From Hygrocybe punicea (lineage: Eukaryota > Basidiomycota > Agaricomycetes > Agaricales > Hygrophoraceae): a stretch of DNA of 64,000 bases. Of this stretch, positions 32,477 to 44,466 are shown in pieces. The position numbers and the translations under genes are program-made. Location of the stretch: the NCBI GenBank assembly GCA_963556145.1, contig OY744461.1:8690891-8754890 (forward strand), read 5' to 3'. The notes beneath the pieces are model-generated. The model made no database searches and was not told where the DNA came from. It saw nothing but the letters and a program-made list of their open reading frames with translations. Every line of letters begins with the position of its first letter. Positions within the stretch are counted from its first letter, which is position 1.

Positions 32477-33330
32477 ATGGTGACTGGGTGTCTATTCTTT
32501 CTACCAACGATTTTGCTCGCTTTTACATTCTATTTCCTGACTACGAATGGTGGGCTCACTATTTTTGGTCGCGAAGGCAAACTTCTCGAAGATCCTGCAA
32601 ATGACGATGACGTGGATTATCATTATGATTCGGAGCTCACTACTATTTCCCATCACCAACTATGTGGTGGGTTTATCACGATTGTCTCTGCGGCCGTATC
32701 ATGTATTGACTGGAGTCACTGGGCTTCTCGTTGATGTGCCCAGTATCGATAACAGAACATCGCTCATTCACAATCCAAATACAATTCAGGCACAACATAA
32801 GGATCCGTGATGAAACCTGCATCCTTACTGGCGAACCTACCGAAAAATGCTGCCATTTTCCATATGTAAAAGGAGACGTGCGTATATGCGTGCCTTCACT
32901 CTATTGTCACCCCATTCCACTCACCCTATTCCCGTTTCCAGTACATTTTATCTTTCTCGGAGTTCCGGGGCGATTCGGAGTCTGACTTGTTAAACTTGAA
33001 GTTAAACGACATATGTGACCCACGAAATGGTGTACTTCTTCGTAGCGGTTTGCATGGTGCTTTGGTAGGGGTGATTCGGTATTCATGAAGGTCAGATAGA
33101 TATCCATCAAACATTCCCTTGGTCGGGTCATTTCACACCTTCCCCTCCGACTAGACTCCCAATTTCGCTGACATCCCACCAAAGTTGCCAACCCCGAGGT
33201 CGATTTACTGTACAGCATATGAGCGGTACCCCGCCGCCTTAAGCCTGCACACGGCACCGCACAATCTTGACGCACGGCCTCCCCCAACTGCCCTCATGGT
33301 CAACTTTTTTTATGGCTGCGGCAATGAAGG
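32477..33330 (+). pseudogene. HNH-nuclease-type gene remnant
   Basis: The frame at 32770-32875 reads RHNIRIRDETCILTGEPTEK then CCHFPYVKGD. This resembles the first part of the fungal HNH family in which a Cys/His pair precedes a CxH-type site. After a likely intron (about 32877-32941) the text continues YILSFSEFRG and NDICDPRNGVLLRSGLHGAL, the typical DxRNGxxL motif. A weak C-terminal match (FYGCG...KEWG) appears near 33310. The upstream part is shifted in frame, and stops occur after RYS at about 33090, so this is a decayed gene or one whose exons I cannot resolve. Confidence 0.5.
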
Positions 33331-33596
33331 AATGGGGCACAACAGCTAGCTCGCTTTGATCTCATCCACGATACGGTACACTACTCAATACTACGACAAC
33401 GAACAAGCATCGACCGCTCGGCCCACATATTTCGGGTCCGATTGTGAATCCGTCTTCATTTAGCCCGGACTCTGGCAACGTGCTGGGCGACTCCTTTCTG
33501 TGCTCGCTCGATCTCTTTCGCCTTCAACGGTTGTCTACCGTGGCATCCTGCAGGCACCTGTAGCCCCAAGCCTTCCTGTTTCTTCTCTCTTCCGAC

Positions 33597-33881
33597 ATGG
33601 CGAATCAAATGAAGACGACAAGCAAGGGTCTCCCTCAAATAATAGTGGTCCAGAGGCTGTTGGGAATGCACAATTATGAGAGCAAGGACGCTCTGTACGA
33701 GCCGCGAGACGTTCCTAGTATAAGGACCTGGCTGGCAGTCGAAGACTATGTCACAAGTCACGAACTTGATGATGAAATAATTCGGGTTGTCCGAAGGCAC
33801 CACCAAGTCTTTGAAGACGACGTCGACCGAAGCATGGTCCTTGAATGGCTCCCGACTTCGCTTTCTGGTATTCCAGCCTGA
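33597..33881 (+). CDS. Small hypothetical protein (94 aa)
   Basis: The ORF starts ATGGCGAATC and encodes a compact, charged 94-aa protein without signal peptide or membrane segment. Its composition is protein-like (for example ALYEPRDVPSIRTWLAVEDY). The opposite-strand frame is longer but less plausible. No family is recognised. It could be an isolated small gene or an exon of a larger one. Confidence 0.4.
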   Translation: MANQMKTTSKGLPQIIVVQRLLGMHNYESKDALYEPRDVPSIRTWLAVEDYVTSHELDDEIIRVVRRHHQVFEDDVDRSMVLEWLPTSLSGIPA

Positions 33882-34676
33882 TAATTGTTCAACTCTTCCT
33901 GATTGCTGGTAGGCTGACCCTGAAACGTCCAGATTCTTTCAAACCTTGCCGATGTCACGATAATTCGACTGCGCCGCTGTAAAGCTCGCCTTCTTCCCTT
34001 CTGTGAGCTCCCCTCACTAAATGATGTTCACCGCACAAAACCTTATAAGATTCGCCAGCAGGAGCTCTGATCGACACACAGCATAGCGCCGTGTGGATGT
34101 TCACACAGTTTGACAGGTTGGTGGTGCAATGAGAAACAAGGACATGACGGTGGCGTATCGGTAAGAATTCCTAACGTGATCACAAATAGTTGTATTTGCG
34201 TCAGGCCCTATAGCTTCCCCCGAAACGTTGAATCAATAATAATGAATCCGAAACGAATATACATAAATAATTGAAGATGGATTGTTCCCGGCGACTCCAA
34301 CCGTTTCCAAGGAATACACACATGGTGATCTACGATGTGTCTGACCTCAAACAGTTGACGTCAATCAGGTCTGTCAAGGTGGTACAATGTGGGGTGTCAT
34401 TTGTTATGGTGACCTAACAATCTTTCAAGACAGTGCGCGCGATGCAGTGCAGTTCCACAAATGAACCTAATTTCCTCCAGATGATATCGTACATCGATTA
34501 ACACTGGTCATAATTTGAACACAAACGAAACACAAAAAGCTTGGAAGCGGTTTACGAAGACCCGATGTAATTTCATACATACGTCGGGGAAGTCTTCTCA
34601 ACTGGCGTCGAAAAATAAGCCTTGGGCGAATCCGAAAGGTCTAGGTCATGTTCAGTCTAATATGCCAACGTTAGCC
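33882..34676. other. Intergenic, no gene seen
   Basis: About 0.8 kb between the small ORF and the 3' end of the DUF6534-like gene. No ORF or repeat is recognised. Confidence 0.5.
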
Positions 34677-36086
34677 TCAGGGTGACAGGGAACGCAAATG
34701 CTGCACGGAATGCAATCTCACCGATGTTCCAGAAAGACCGGTAGTATGTACTTCTGCAAGACGGATGTCGGTCAGTCGTCCTCTGAGTTCAAATATAAGA
34801 TTGCACTCACGAATTGATTTCACGACATTCACGCTGTTACTTGTGTCTCCGCTGCAGTGGTGGGTGGTATTGCCTGACTCGCCCTTGTATGCACTCCGAC
34901 TGTTCAAGTTATAGAGCATGGTGAGAGCGTAGATGCGGCCTAGGCAAAACCCAGGCGTCATTGGTGCTACAGAAGGGGTCAGTCGTTCTCAAATAGCTCG
35001 ATATTACGGAAAGACTTACCATTGCTCTCGTTATCAAGGAGGAACAAGATAAGAGTCACCACCACAATAACCGAGGTCACTGTCCCAGTACGGATTGTGG
35101 CCGCCATGAGCTTGTGAATGACACTGAATGTATTGTGAATATAGAGGGTCAGATAAATGGGTCGTTAACGTACCTCTGAGTACTCTTGAACGGTGACTTG
35201 ATCCGACTCAATTGCCAGATGAGCGCAAGAGCGATGGCAATATCTGTAGCCGCACTCAGGCTGAACCACAGTCTAAAACAATAAATGTTATATGAGATGC
35301 TGTCGAAAGTAGGGACAATACGCACGTAGTAGATAACACCAGCTTGCTCCGTTCGCTGAAGTCAATGTTGCTGTACAAGTGAATGGACTCTATAGAACTG
35401 CCCAACTGCCCAATCAAGTTGAGTACACACTACGAACCAAGGATGGAGTTAACATACCTCGGCGAGCACGAACAGAATCAATATCGGTGTAACGAATTTG
35501 TTCTTGCTCCTAGACATCAGATTGTGTTTAAGTAGCTGACCTTTACATGCAAGCGGAAAAGGCTTACATCCAATAGTAACGGTAAATTAAGAAAAATTGC
35601 ACAATCGTCTCGGAAACGCAAATTGTTACGAGCGATGCGATGCTTGGCCAGAATCCCCTCTGAAGGTAATGCGGGTCTCCTGTGGCGGACATCAATACCT
35701 CTTCGACTCATTAATTCAAAGACAAGAACCATACCCCAGTGGGTAATGGAATACTGCAAGAAAGTAGACCCGTCAGAATTAGAACAGAAAGGACGAGTAT
35801 TTTGATACAGACAAAGTAAACGCAGGAGTAATTGGCAAGAGTAGAGATTGTGTCCACGAAAAGAGTGAAATAAACAACAGCTTGGAGTAGCCGAGAGTCC
35901 CGGTTACGTTTGGTGGCCCAGTAATATTGAATCACTGCAAGGAATTCCAGGGTGTACAGCATGGAGTTCAGCCATGTGCCCACAAGAATTGTGCTGACAA
36001 GTGGTCATGCTTTAGTCATTGACGACCCGAAACAAAGAGGGAGACACGAACCCAAGCACTTTGTCTATGCCGGGGATCAGAGCCAT
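34677..36086 (-). CDS. DUF6534-like multi-pass membrane protein, copy 1
   Basis: Ten small exons (36086-36052, 35993-35813, 35753-35735, 35679-35568, 35509-35458, 35405-35326, 35272-35174, 35123-35020, 34966-34811, 34753-34677) join to an unbroken 304-aa frame. Start MALIPGIDKVLGTILVGTWL. Hydrophobic helices include MLYTLEFLAVIQYYWA, VVYFTLFVDTISTLANY, SLVTICVSETIVQFFLIYRYY, FVTPILILFVLAE, FSLSAATDIAIALALIWQL and TVTSVIVVVTLILFLLD, about seven in all. The pattern fits the large basidiomycete DUF6534 family of seven-helix membrane proteins of unknown function. A close paralogue lies at 47716-49406. Confidence 0.88.
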
Positions 36087-37390
36087 TATCACTGTATCAC
36101 AGCATGTAGCTTGCATTACTTTTAAAGCATTATGGTACTCACTTTCCTAACTCCCACGTCAAAGAGGACGTGCCGGTACCTGCGGGTGCTATACAACCGG
36201 CCACTCTTAGCGCTCCCACGTCCAGGGTAAAAAACATCAGGTTAAGGTACCGATACCTGGAAATGATTGCTATCCTGGGATGACATTGATCCCGAGACCT
36301 CTTGGACTCTGTTCGATCATGATATGTTGCACTACTTGTCGCATTAATAACCAGGCCCCTCTGGTTCTTCCGCACGTCCGTTCGCAGCGTCGTGGTAAGA
36401 GACGTTTTTCGGGCTATGCTCCAACCTTACCTCAATCACGATGAGTAAGGTTTGACCCCGCATCAAGGAGAAGGTCATGGTAAAGATGAGACAAGATCAC
36501 GATAACGTCATGTGCAAAAAAGGATATTAGCGTTGCCCAAATCGGTACGGCGCTAATAGCCTTTTTTGCACGCAACAGAAGATCGTATCGCCCCGAATCC
36601 TCGCAGTTATGCGAGGTCTCCTGAGGAGGTAGAGACGGGCGGCAAAGTTATTTTACGCAGGGTGAGCTACCAGTTGTCCTGCTATACGTCTGATTTAGTT
36701 TTCTCCAACATAAGAGAAACACCATCGCGGAGTGGATTCTAGATCTCGGAAGAAGAAAATAAGTGCGGAACGATGCGAATGAAACCCCAACAAAGCCCTG
36801 AACGATCGTGAACGCTCCACGCTGCAAGTTATCGTTGTCAATCCCTAGTCGCCTTGTTCTTAGGATTATTGAAACAAGGGATTCGAACGACGCGTATCCC
36901 TGTATCAACGTCAAACTGTCAAGGATAATTTAATTAGACGGGTCCCAGACCACTTTCAAAGGAATGAATGTAACAGATACCTTCAGACGACGAAAGTGCC
37001 TATTATATTAACTGGAGGCTGCGCTGCGTGGATGGGAAACCCTTCTAGTTGGATAAATCAATACACTATTGAGGGCGACCAACACTAGGGAAAATTATCC
37101 GCGACAGAAAGAATTGATGCTCGTCGTCACGTTTACGGCCATGCGCGACGAGGTGACTGTAATGTTCATGGCAGGTGCGACGGTGTTGACAAAGCGAGCA
37201 TGGTCAAAGACAGTTTTGGAAGTGTTGCTTTCGGGTGAGACACACGGATTCGCTTCCCATATGCTTTCCAATACAGACGCCAAAGGTCGGTGATGGAGTC
37301 TAGAACCAAATCCAGACCGCGTTCCCCTCGTTGTGCAGGCCGTTCACCTCCGTCGCTGGGACCGCCGATATTTTGATGCCTGTCCCAAAA
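36087..37390. other. Upstream region of DUF6534-like copy 1
   Basis: The first roughly 350 bp resembles the upstream region of copy 2 (shared blocks such as TTTAAAGCATT, CTCCCACGTCAA, GCCGGTACCT and GAGTAAGGTTTGACC), so the promoter was duplicated with the gene. The remainder has no supported gene. Confidence 0.5.
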
Positions 37391-37645
37391 TTACCAATAG
37401 TCTACACCTGGTCCACCCCGAGGAACCGGGAGCTCGGTTGGGGCGTATGCCTTCAGGACGATGTCCTTAGCGTTGGCAAGAGTCGAGATTGTGTCAACAA
37501 AAAGGGTAAAATAGACCACGCCTTGGAGCACCCGAAAGTCCCGCTTGTCACGGTTGGAAGCCAAGTAATATTGAATGACTGCCACAAATCTCATGGTGGA
37601 GTTCATGTGCCCACCAGGACGGTGCTAGTGGTCATGTCAGTAAGA
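37391..37645 (-). pseudogene. DUF6534-like fragment (exon 2 only)
   Basis: On the minus strand, STVLVGT is followed after a 4-bp deletion by MNSTMRFVAVIQYYLASNRD and LQGVVYFTLFVDTISTLAN. This is exon 2 of the same family as the genes at 34677-36086 and 47716-49406. It is closer to copy 2 in the NRDKRD/LQGVV stretch. No other exons are recognisable around it. Confidence 0.8.
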
Positions 37646-37866
37646 CCAGACAAGGTCGCGATGGACACGAACCCAATCAAAAAAAGTTTGTTCGAGTGCG
37701 TTTTCATACAAGTTCAAGCTATCGTCCCCACACATTTTGAGTTGAAAGTATGTTAGTCACGGTATATGTATTCATGCCGGCGAGCGCGTGGTCTCGTTCG
37801 CAGTGTCGGTTGTATGCTGGGATAACCGCACCTTCCCACGCCCTCGTTCGCACCCCCGTGGATATC

Positions 37867-39858
37867 ATGAACCTACACAAGGATCCTGTCGCACTCACCA
37901 TCAATGCGAGCAATGGCCGCTTTCCACAAAGCCACCCCGAAAATAAACGGGGGAGGGACTCAGAATACATTTTCGGAAGCAGAGAAGTCTCTAAACGGAA
38001 AAAGGTTGAAGGTTCCTCAGGCTATAGGAAACGAACGGAACTGTTAGTCGGGCATTTTTTTTCCCCTTTTGTCCTTAATCATTTGTACTGATTCCTGGAA
38101 TCTCAACGCAGTGCAATTAAAGGGTGGGTTTGGGTGTCACTTCTCGTGGTCCATACTAATATATCTATTGTAGAGCCAGCGCTCGCGAGTGGATAGGCTG
38201 TGGACCAGAAGACAACTCGGAAGACGACCTGTATGTCCCGATCTTCTCATCAAATATATGAACGGAGTACCGATCACTGTTTACAGGGACTGCATTGAAG
38301 TTGAGCGGTAGGTACCACTCAAATACTGTTTTGCTTTACCCAGAACATCTCATCCATGTGACCTATAGGCACATTCGATCTGGGGAATCGACCACGTCAT
38401 CGGAAATGGTCAGTTGTTCATACTTTATGTTCCTATGCAGCTTCAATTGTCATTCAGGCATCCCCACGCCTGACTGAAGTTTCGGAGTCGATGATGAAAT
38501 ATGCACCGGCTCCGTATGACTGTACGACCTCCCCGACGGAGTTGCAGTATCCTACCGATGATCTCTCAGAACATCAAGGCCTTCTGGCGTACATCGCGCA
38601 ACTTGAAACCGAACTTGGATTCATGAAGGAAAAGATGAATCAAGGGCAAAATCGAGAGCATCTTTTACAACATCAGCTGGCTGCCGTCAAAAATGACATA
38701 CTACGAATCCGCGGCGAAAGACACAGGGCTATTTCTGAACTCGAAGATGCCAATACCAAACTCCAGCAACTACAAGTGCAGAGAGACCACATGCAAGCCC
38801 AGCTCACAAATGCCATGGAGGATTGCGCTAGGCAACATCGAGAAATAAACCCACGGAAGATTCAAGCGTTTCAAAAGACCGCCGATTCCCCCGATGCTGC
38901 GAAAACAAGGGAGAAGCCATCTGACCATAGTGTCGCTTTGGACCCTTTCAACAACCAGCTCGACCAGGTTTCGGAGGCGCATGTCAAATGTAACGGACAA
39001 CCCAGTCTCGATGGGCTCAATGATGCCCTGGACGACTTAGTTATGAACATCATTGAACAAGCCACGAGTATCGCGGAAGCTCATCGTGGCCATGCGAGAC
39101 GACAATATCCGCACAAAAAGCACCCACTTTTGTTGGCATTGGCCCAACCACGGCTTACGGAGGAGGCTCGTGGTCTACTTCTCGACGCGTGTATTCACCA
39201 TGGGGTAGCAAGCAGACTTTACTGCTTCTTCTTCAAGTCTCAGGTTGCCACTTTAACGGATGATGAGACTCCTTTTCTCGATAATTTGTTTGATAAAATA
39301 TCGAATACTGGTGTGTATGCTTCTTCTCCTCACTTGTCACTTCCCCGACATTGGTGCACAGAACCATGGACATCGACTCAGCGATGGCGAGCTATTACAG
39401 CAGCTAACACCTCACAAGCACTGCAGCCATCATTGTGGGAGAACCAAGTCACAAATCTGATCGAAACTATCGTTGATACGATCGCTTTTTCATACCGACT
39501 GCCTGCTCCACTGTTCAAACCATTGTTGTCGCACGAAGTTCACCTGGCCACAATATTTCGGGATGCCCATCTCCTTTCTGTCGTCATCAAACGTGACATT
39601 CTCTCTGTCCGCATGTCGGTGATAGGAGGCCTAGAGGCAGACTCTACGCGCTTCGATCCACGCCTAGCCGAGAGTGTGTGGCCCGAGATGGGGGTGCAAG
39701 ATGGCGATTGTATTATCGGATATTACAGCCTTGGCCTGCAAAAGCTCACTGAGAGTGGTGACACTTTCGCTATCACCCTTCCAAAGGTCATCACAAGTGC
39801 GTTGCTCCGTGAGGTGCAGCAATCCAGTGATGAACTCGAGAGTTCTCACACGTCTTAA
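37867..39858 (+). CDS. Hypothetical coiled-coil protein with basic N-terminus (547 aa)
   Basis: Six exons (37867-38042, 38174-38230, 38288-38308, 38369-38408, 38458-39310, 39362-39858) join in frame to 547 aa. The intron 39311-39361 is 51 bp and lacks a stop, so it can be missed. The start gives MNLHKDPVALTINA. A bipartite basic stretch (KRGRDSEYIFGSREVSKRKK) suggests nuclear location. Residues about 125-235 form a coiled coil (LLAYIAQLETELGFMKEKMN, RAISELEDANTKLQQLQ). The C-terminal domain has WENQVTNLIETIVDTIAFSY and SVWPEMGVQDGDCIIGYYSL. I recall similar basidiomycete-only proteins but no function. The gene looks intact. Confidence 0.72.
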
Positions 39859-40370
39859 TAACAATCTTTCGGTAACCTGGAAGGAAGAGGTCGCAGATCA
39901 TGGCAAGCATCATCTACCTTGCTAAGTCCTGATCGTGCAGAGTTCGGTTGACATGCAATGAGCTTAGACAGCTAGACCATCGGACAACTCATTGCGTCCT
40001 TGATTGTAATATTTGTAATTGATATTCAATGAGTTCCTGCATGCCGATGACTTCATAATAAACACGTTGATATGTTTATCAAGGACCCTCAAAATATGTC
40101 GGTCACTTTTATGCCTATTTATAATGTGGTGAGTGGAAAGATATTGCTTTGGTAAGTTACTAGGATAAAATTCGAGAATCATTCGTAGGCAACAACAGCA
40201 GGGCCATAGATCCATTCATCCTACAGGTTTGTTCAGCTCAGATTGCAAGCCTGAGTTATTCGATGATTGCGCTTACGTCCTCTTTCCACCGCATGCGAGC
40301 AGTGAGTTCCGTTTCCCCCAGTGAAATGCACGCATCAAACTGCAATGTGATTGAATGTTGGCATCCCTCT
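39859..40370. other. Intergenic between convergent genes
   Basis: No gene is supported between the coiled-coil gene and the Hsp70-like gene. Two transcripts converge here. Confidence 0.5.
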
Positions 40371-42959
40371 CTATCTGAGGGAACACTGACGCACATTTAC
40401 TTCCCTATAACTCACACCAGAGGTCGGTGAAATGCGGACAGGAGATGCTTTGAAACATTTCTCCAAATTTCCTTCCACGGCGCAGATCTTCTCGAAACCT
40501 GGCTGCAATTTTGCACTGCCTGGTGACATCTTGTTAGTGGACATAGAAAACATCAGTACGAAAGTGCAACTAACCTGGAAACGTGAGAAATGTTGGCGGT
40601 TGACTCCTGCGATACACATATATGTCCATGGAACGTTCAAAGTCATCATTGTTCGGCCTTTGTAGAGAATAACTACTGAAAAACTCCTTCCCTCCCTCAA
40701 TCTTCTCATTCTGAACATGAAATTTAGTTGTTTCCAAAGAAAGTATTTGGGGAATTGCATTGACCTTCTCCAAAATACAGCTCCATGCACCTGATACCTG
40801 AACACGCCCGTCCAGGCCAGTATATGTGGAACGTTGTAGGGCATCCTTGTCATGCTCGTTATAAGGGATCCTGATCTTGGTACCGTAGTGGTACTTGGAG
40901 AACCGAGCAGTGATGGTGCTATCAATGTACCAAGCCAAAGCCCCATTGGCAACAGCTTTAGTCCTGGAAAGCTTGCGGATCAGTCAGAACAAACATATCA
41001 ATGTAGTTCATAACTCACGTTGGTCCGTCCGGCCGGCTAACAGAGACTCCGAATTCTTCCCCCCACTTAATGAGCTGCGAGTATACATACGGCGAGCTGG
41101 CCAAACCGCCCACCAGGATGATTTTCTATGGTTGGACAAAGGACGTGTTGTAAAATTTGCAATCTGATTTTTAAAAACTTGTGACACGTACGTCGGCTAA
41201 CCTCCCACCATTCTCGAATGCATTCTCCAAACCTTCTTTGATAGCCCGTAGAGAGGGTTCGAAGAAAGCAGCCATATCTTTGCTGTAATGAAGAGTAAGT
41301 AATCCAAATCTAGCAAACGTGAGACTGACGACGCTTAATACTCAACCCGGATATTTTTAGTCGACCACGCTGAATACCAAATTTGAGGTTACTGCTATGT
41401 CCGTCGATTTTGACCCAGGAAGGAGCTTGGGGGTCTTCAAACTATATCATGTCTATTAACCTGCCCCAGCGCTCAGGGTTTGGATAAATCCGCACCTTCC
41501 GTTTTGCATTTCTGTCGAATTGTTCAACTGCGTCTTGAATAACAATATTTTTGCTCCAAGTACTGCCTTTCAAATGATCTGGAAGGATGATTGATGAGGT
41601 ACGGCGGAAACGTCAATCAGTGATGATGAAATAACAAACTCTGAAGATGCAACTTTGCAAGTTCCCTCACAAAAACTGCACCCGCAAGATAACCTATAAT
41701 GTAAAATAAAAACACATCGAACACATTATAATCACAAACTCGAAAGAAGACCCCACTTACATCGAGAGGCCGCTGTCTCTTCCAGCCGTAATGGCTGGAT
41801 GCTTTTGACATTGTAGCCACTGCAACACAAAATCATCCGTTTGAGGTTGTGAGCATCACCAAGACAAAACGGAGACAAACGTGATATCAATTGTTCCGCC
41901 TTTGATGTCCAATAGTGTCAGTAATATAAAACAGTACAAATTATGGAAGCTTACCACCGCAGTCACACAGGATAAGGTTGCCGTCTACCTGTGCAGATAA
42001 TCGTCAAGTGTGACTATGTGAAGTGGAAGTGTTACCCTACGGTGAGCCAATTGTCAACACATCCACTTTCAGCAGCATATAGCACTGCGGCCTGGGCAGA
42101 TTATAAATAAGTAGCAATTGTTTCCTGGAGTAAGAAATATCAAACCTCAGCCTCGGTCACAAATCGCACTCGTCGTCCACCCTCAGTATCAACCAACCCG
42201 GCCGCAATGGCAGCCTTCCTCATGCGATTCTGTTGCGATCCTTCCCATCCATTCGGTGTTGTCAAAATGACGTACATGCTCGGGCTGAGATCTTTCCAGA
42301 TGTTATGCCCATCTCCATAGGTGGCAATGATGTAGGCTTGCACTTGATCCTTTATGTACCGAAGAAAGTCGGAGAAAATTTGATCAATGGTGACCTTTTC
42401 GGGAAGTTTTGGAAGGTCGAGATTTTGAATGATCGGGAGGTGAGCAGGGCGCAGATGGAGTTTCCACCTGGTGAGTGAGTGAGGGAGGTCGTTATTATCA
42501 TTATTCCATAAACAAAACTGAATGCGCTTAATCCATACCACTCGACGCGGTTCCACTTCTCAGCTTCAGCCTGCATCATCATATCGTCGTCCTCCGTTTC
42601 GGCTCCAAAACTGCGAGCACATCCCTTTGCATCATAATAGAGGACGGATGGTACCTTGGCATCCGGAGTTGCCTTGAAGACAAGTCAGGATTTTTCCACA
42701 GTAATCACAAAAAAAGGGGGAGACAACAACTTACTTGCTTGGGCCATCTAAGAACCTTTTGATTCACGAATAAGTCCAAACCATAGCTACTACTGAGTCG
42801 CTTCAAAAAAATCTTGAAAGAACTTACCTCCTCAAACTTCGGAACTTTCCCATTTTGGAGAATACAAAATGAGGATGCAGAATATGTCGTCCCTACATCA
42901 ATAGAAACGATCAGTTTTCTGGATGTACCGCTGTATGGTTTGCGTAAAGTCTCGGACAT
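40371..42959 (-). CDS. Divergent Hsp70-like ATPase (HSPA12-like)
   Basis: Minus-strand gene with many small introns. First exon 42959-42828 begins MSETLRKPYSGTSRKLIVS and holds phosphate-1 motif IDVGTTYSASSF. Later exons give LRWPKQ (42755-42735), VPSVLYYDAKGCARSFGAE, YVILTTPNGWEGSQQNRMRK, the phosphate-2 motif LILCDCGGGTIDITSY, and the adenosine motif ILVGGLASSPYV followed by PTKAVANGALAWYI. These are the three nucleotide-binding signatures of the actin/Hsp70 ATPase fold. The canonical Hsp70 substrate-binding domain is absent, as in the HSPA12-like proteins expanded in basidiomycetes. The C-terminal exon frame is uncertain (stop at 40371 or about 40405). Confidence 0.85.
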
Positions 42960-43651
42960 ATTTGTTTTTCGTGGTCGTGAACAGACCACCTGACCGTGAC
43001 CTTCCCACGATGTCCGAATTTTAAATTTCCTCCTTATCTGGAATACAGAATAGTATTAGGACCCCCGAATATCTCTATAAAGGGCAGATCACCAACCGGA
43101 CCTTTTGGCAAAGGCCATACGCCATTTGGACAAATCAAGGCCTTATCTGCTGACGGCCGGACAAATAGTTTGAGCCCATATACACGCCCAATCGGGAAAA
43201 CCCTTTGATCCATGCCGAGGACGTTATATTGGGACAATGATTACTCAGCCAGATTTCGGGGCCCACCGGATACTGAGTTCGGAATATAAGAAAACGCTAG
43301 TTCGGGAGGAATTGGCAATGGTTATTTCACCGATATTTCCCAGGGTCAAACAGGTAGTGATTTGGCCCTTTTCGAAGCCTTTACATTCACAATTGTCATG
43401 ATAATACTAAATGTTGAACCAACATCGTGGCCAGCTCACGAGCCAGGGCGAATTTACCAAGGTAATTTTTTGGCCTGGAAATCCCTAGCCCAGGGCCCTG
43501 CAACTCCTCTCACGGTATATTCCCTCAGGCCTTCAGTTCTGGAGAGTCACGGTACTGCACTGTCTCTCACATGGCGGTCCCGCTGTCAATTTGAGTCGGA
43601 GTGTGAATTACCTTAAGTTTTTTTTTCCTTGCAAGCCACATCGTCATCACC
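42960..43651. other. Intergenic with a repeat fragment
   Basis: At about 43043-43095 the minus strand carries a block (TTTATAGAGATATTCGGGGG TCC...) also found at about 47470-47515 on the plus strand. The rest is unassigned. The Hsp70-like promoter lies at its left end. Confidence 0.45.
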
Positions 43652-44219
43652 ATGAACGGTGCACTTTCCAGGTTCCTTATGAGCAGTGACAGCTCAGCAC
43701 CTGGTAACTATGCCCCTCCAGTCACTCCTTCATCCCATTCTGCATTTCCCACTTCAAGCCCAATCCGGAGTCTTTCCAGGCAGCCTTTATCCCCTCTAAA
43801 TCCTCCCCTCTCTCTCAAGTCAGTATACGGCATCAGCGGGATGATGTGGTTGTCTAAGTATGTTCTCCATTCTCTTATACATATGCCATATGCTCACTCC
43901 GTCTGAAGGTTCTTCACTCAAACCTTTCAAGATGATCTCAAGGCCTTCCCGGGTAAAACCCATAAACACCCGCAAGCCCGATCTGTTGATTGGCAAACTT
44001 GCAAAGTCACTGTTCAGCCTCACCTGGTAAATCCCCTACTGTCATTCATTTTCTTCTGAATATCATACCGTTGTCGATCACTCTGCGTGTCCGTAGAATA
44101 CTTTCTTTAGCAATTTAATGTCATTTTTGTGCCCAATGACCCCACCCAACCATCCAAGGATGAGGAACAGTCTGGTACCTGGTCAGCACTGGGAACCATA
44201 TCCCAATCCAGTACCTGAG
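43652..44219 (+). CDS. Hypothetical three-exon gene or fragment
   Basis: The ORF starts MNGALSRFLMSSDSSAPGNY and is Ser/Pro-rich. A GTATGT donor near 43858 and an acceptor near 43910 lead to KFFTQTFQDDLKAFPGKTHK and VDWQTCKVTVQPHL. A second intron (about 44030-44109) leads to QFNVIFVPNDPTQPSKDEEQ and a TGA at about 44217. Sequence past the stop stays protein-like in another frame, so this may be a truncated gene at the edge of the repeat island. No family is recognised. Confidence 0.4.
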
Positions 44220-44466
44220 GTATTCCACCAAATTGGCCCGGCTCACCCAAGGACCAGGCATAGACCATCACTCATACGGGACTGATAATGCAGCCCTAAT
44301 CCAAGGCTTGAGGCAAGTGAGAATTCATTGATCCCCAGATGCCGACAAGACACGGGTTTATCCAATTTTGCATGCCGTGGCACAAGGTTGTTCTAATAAT
44401 ATATGCTAACCCCAGGCATATATAACATCCTCAGCCTAGATCAGGCCTGCGTTCAATCTCGGCCCA

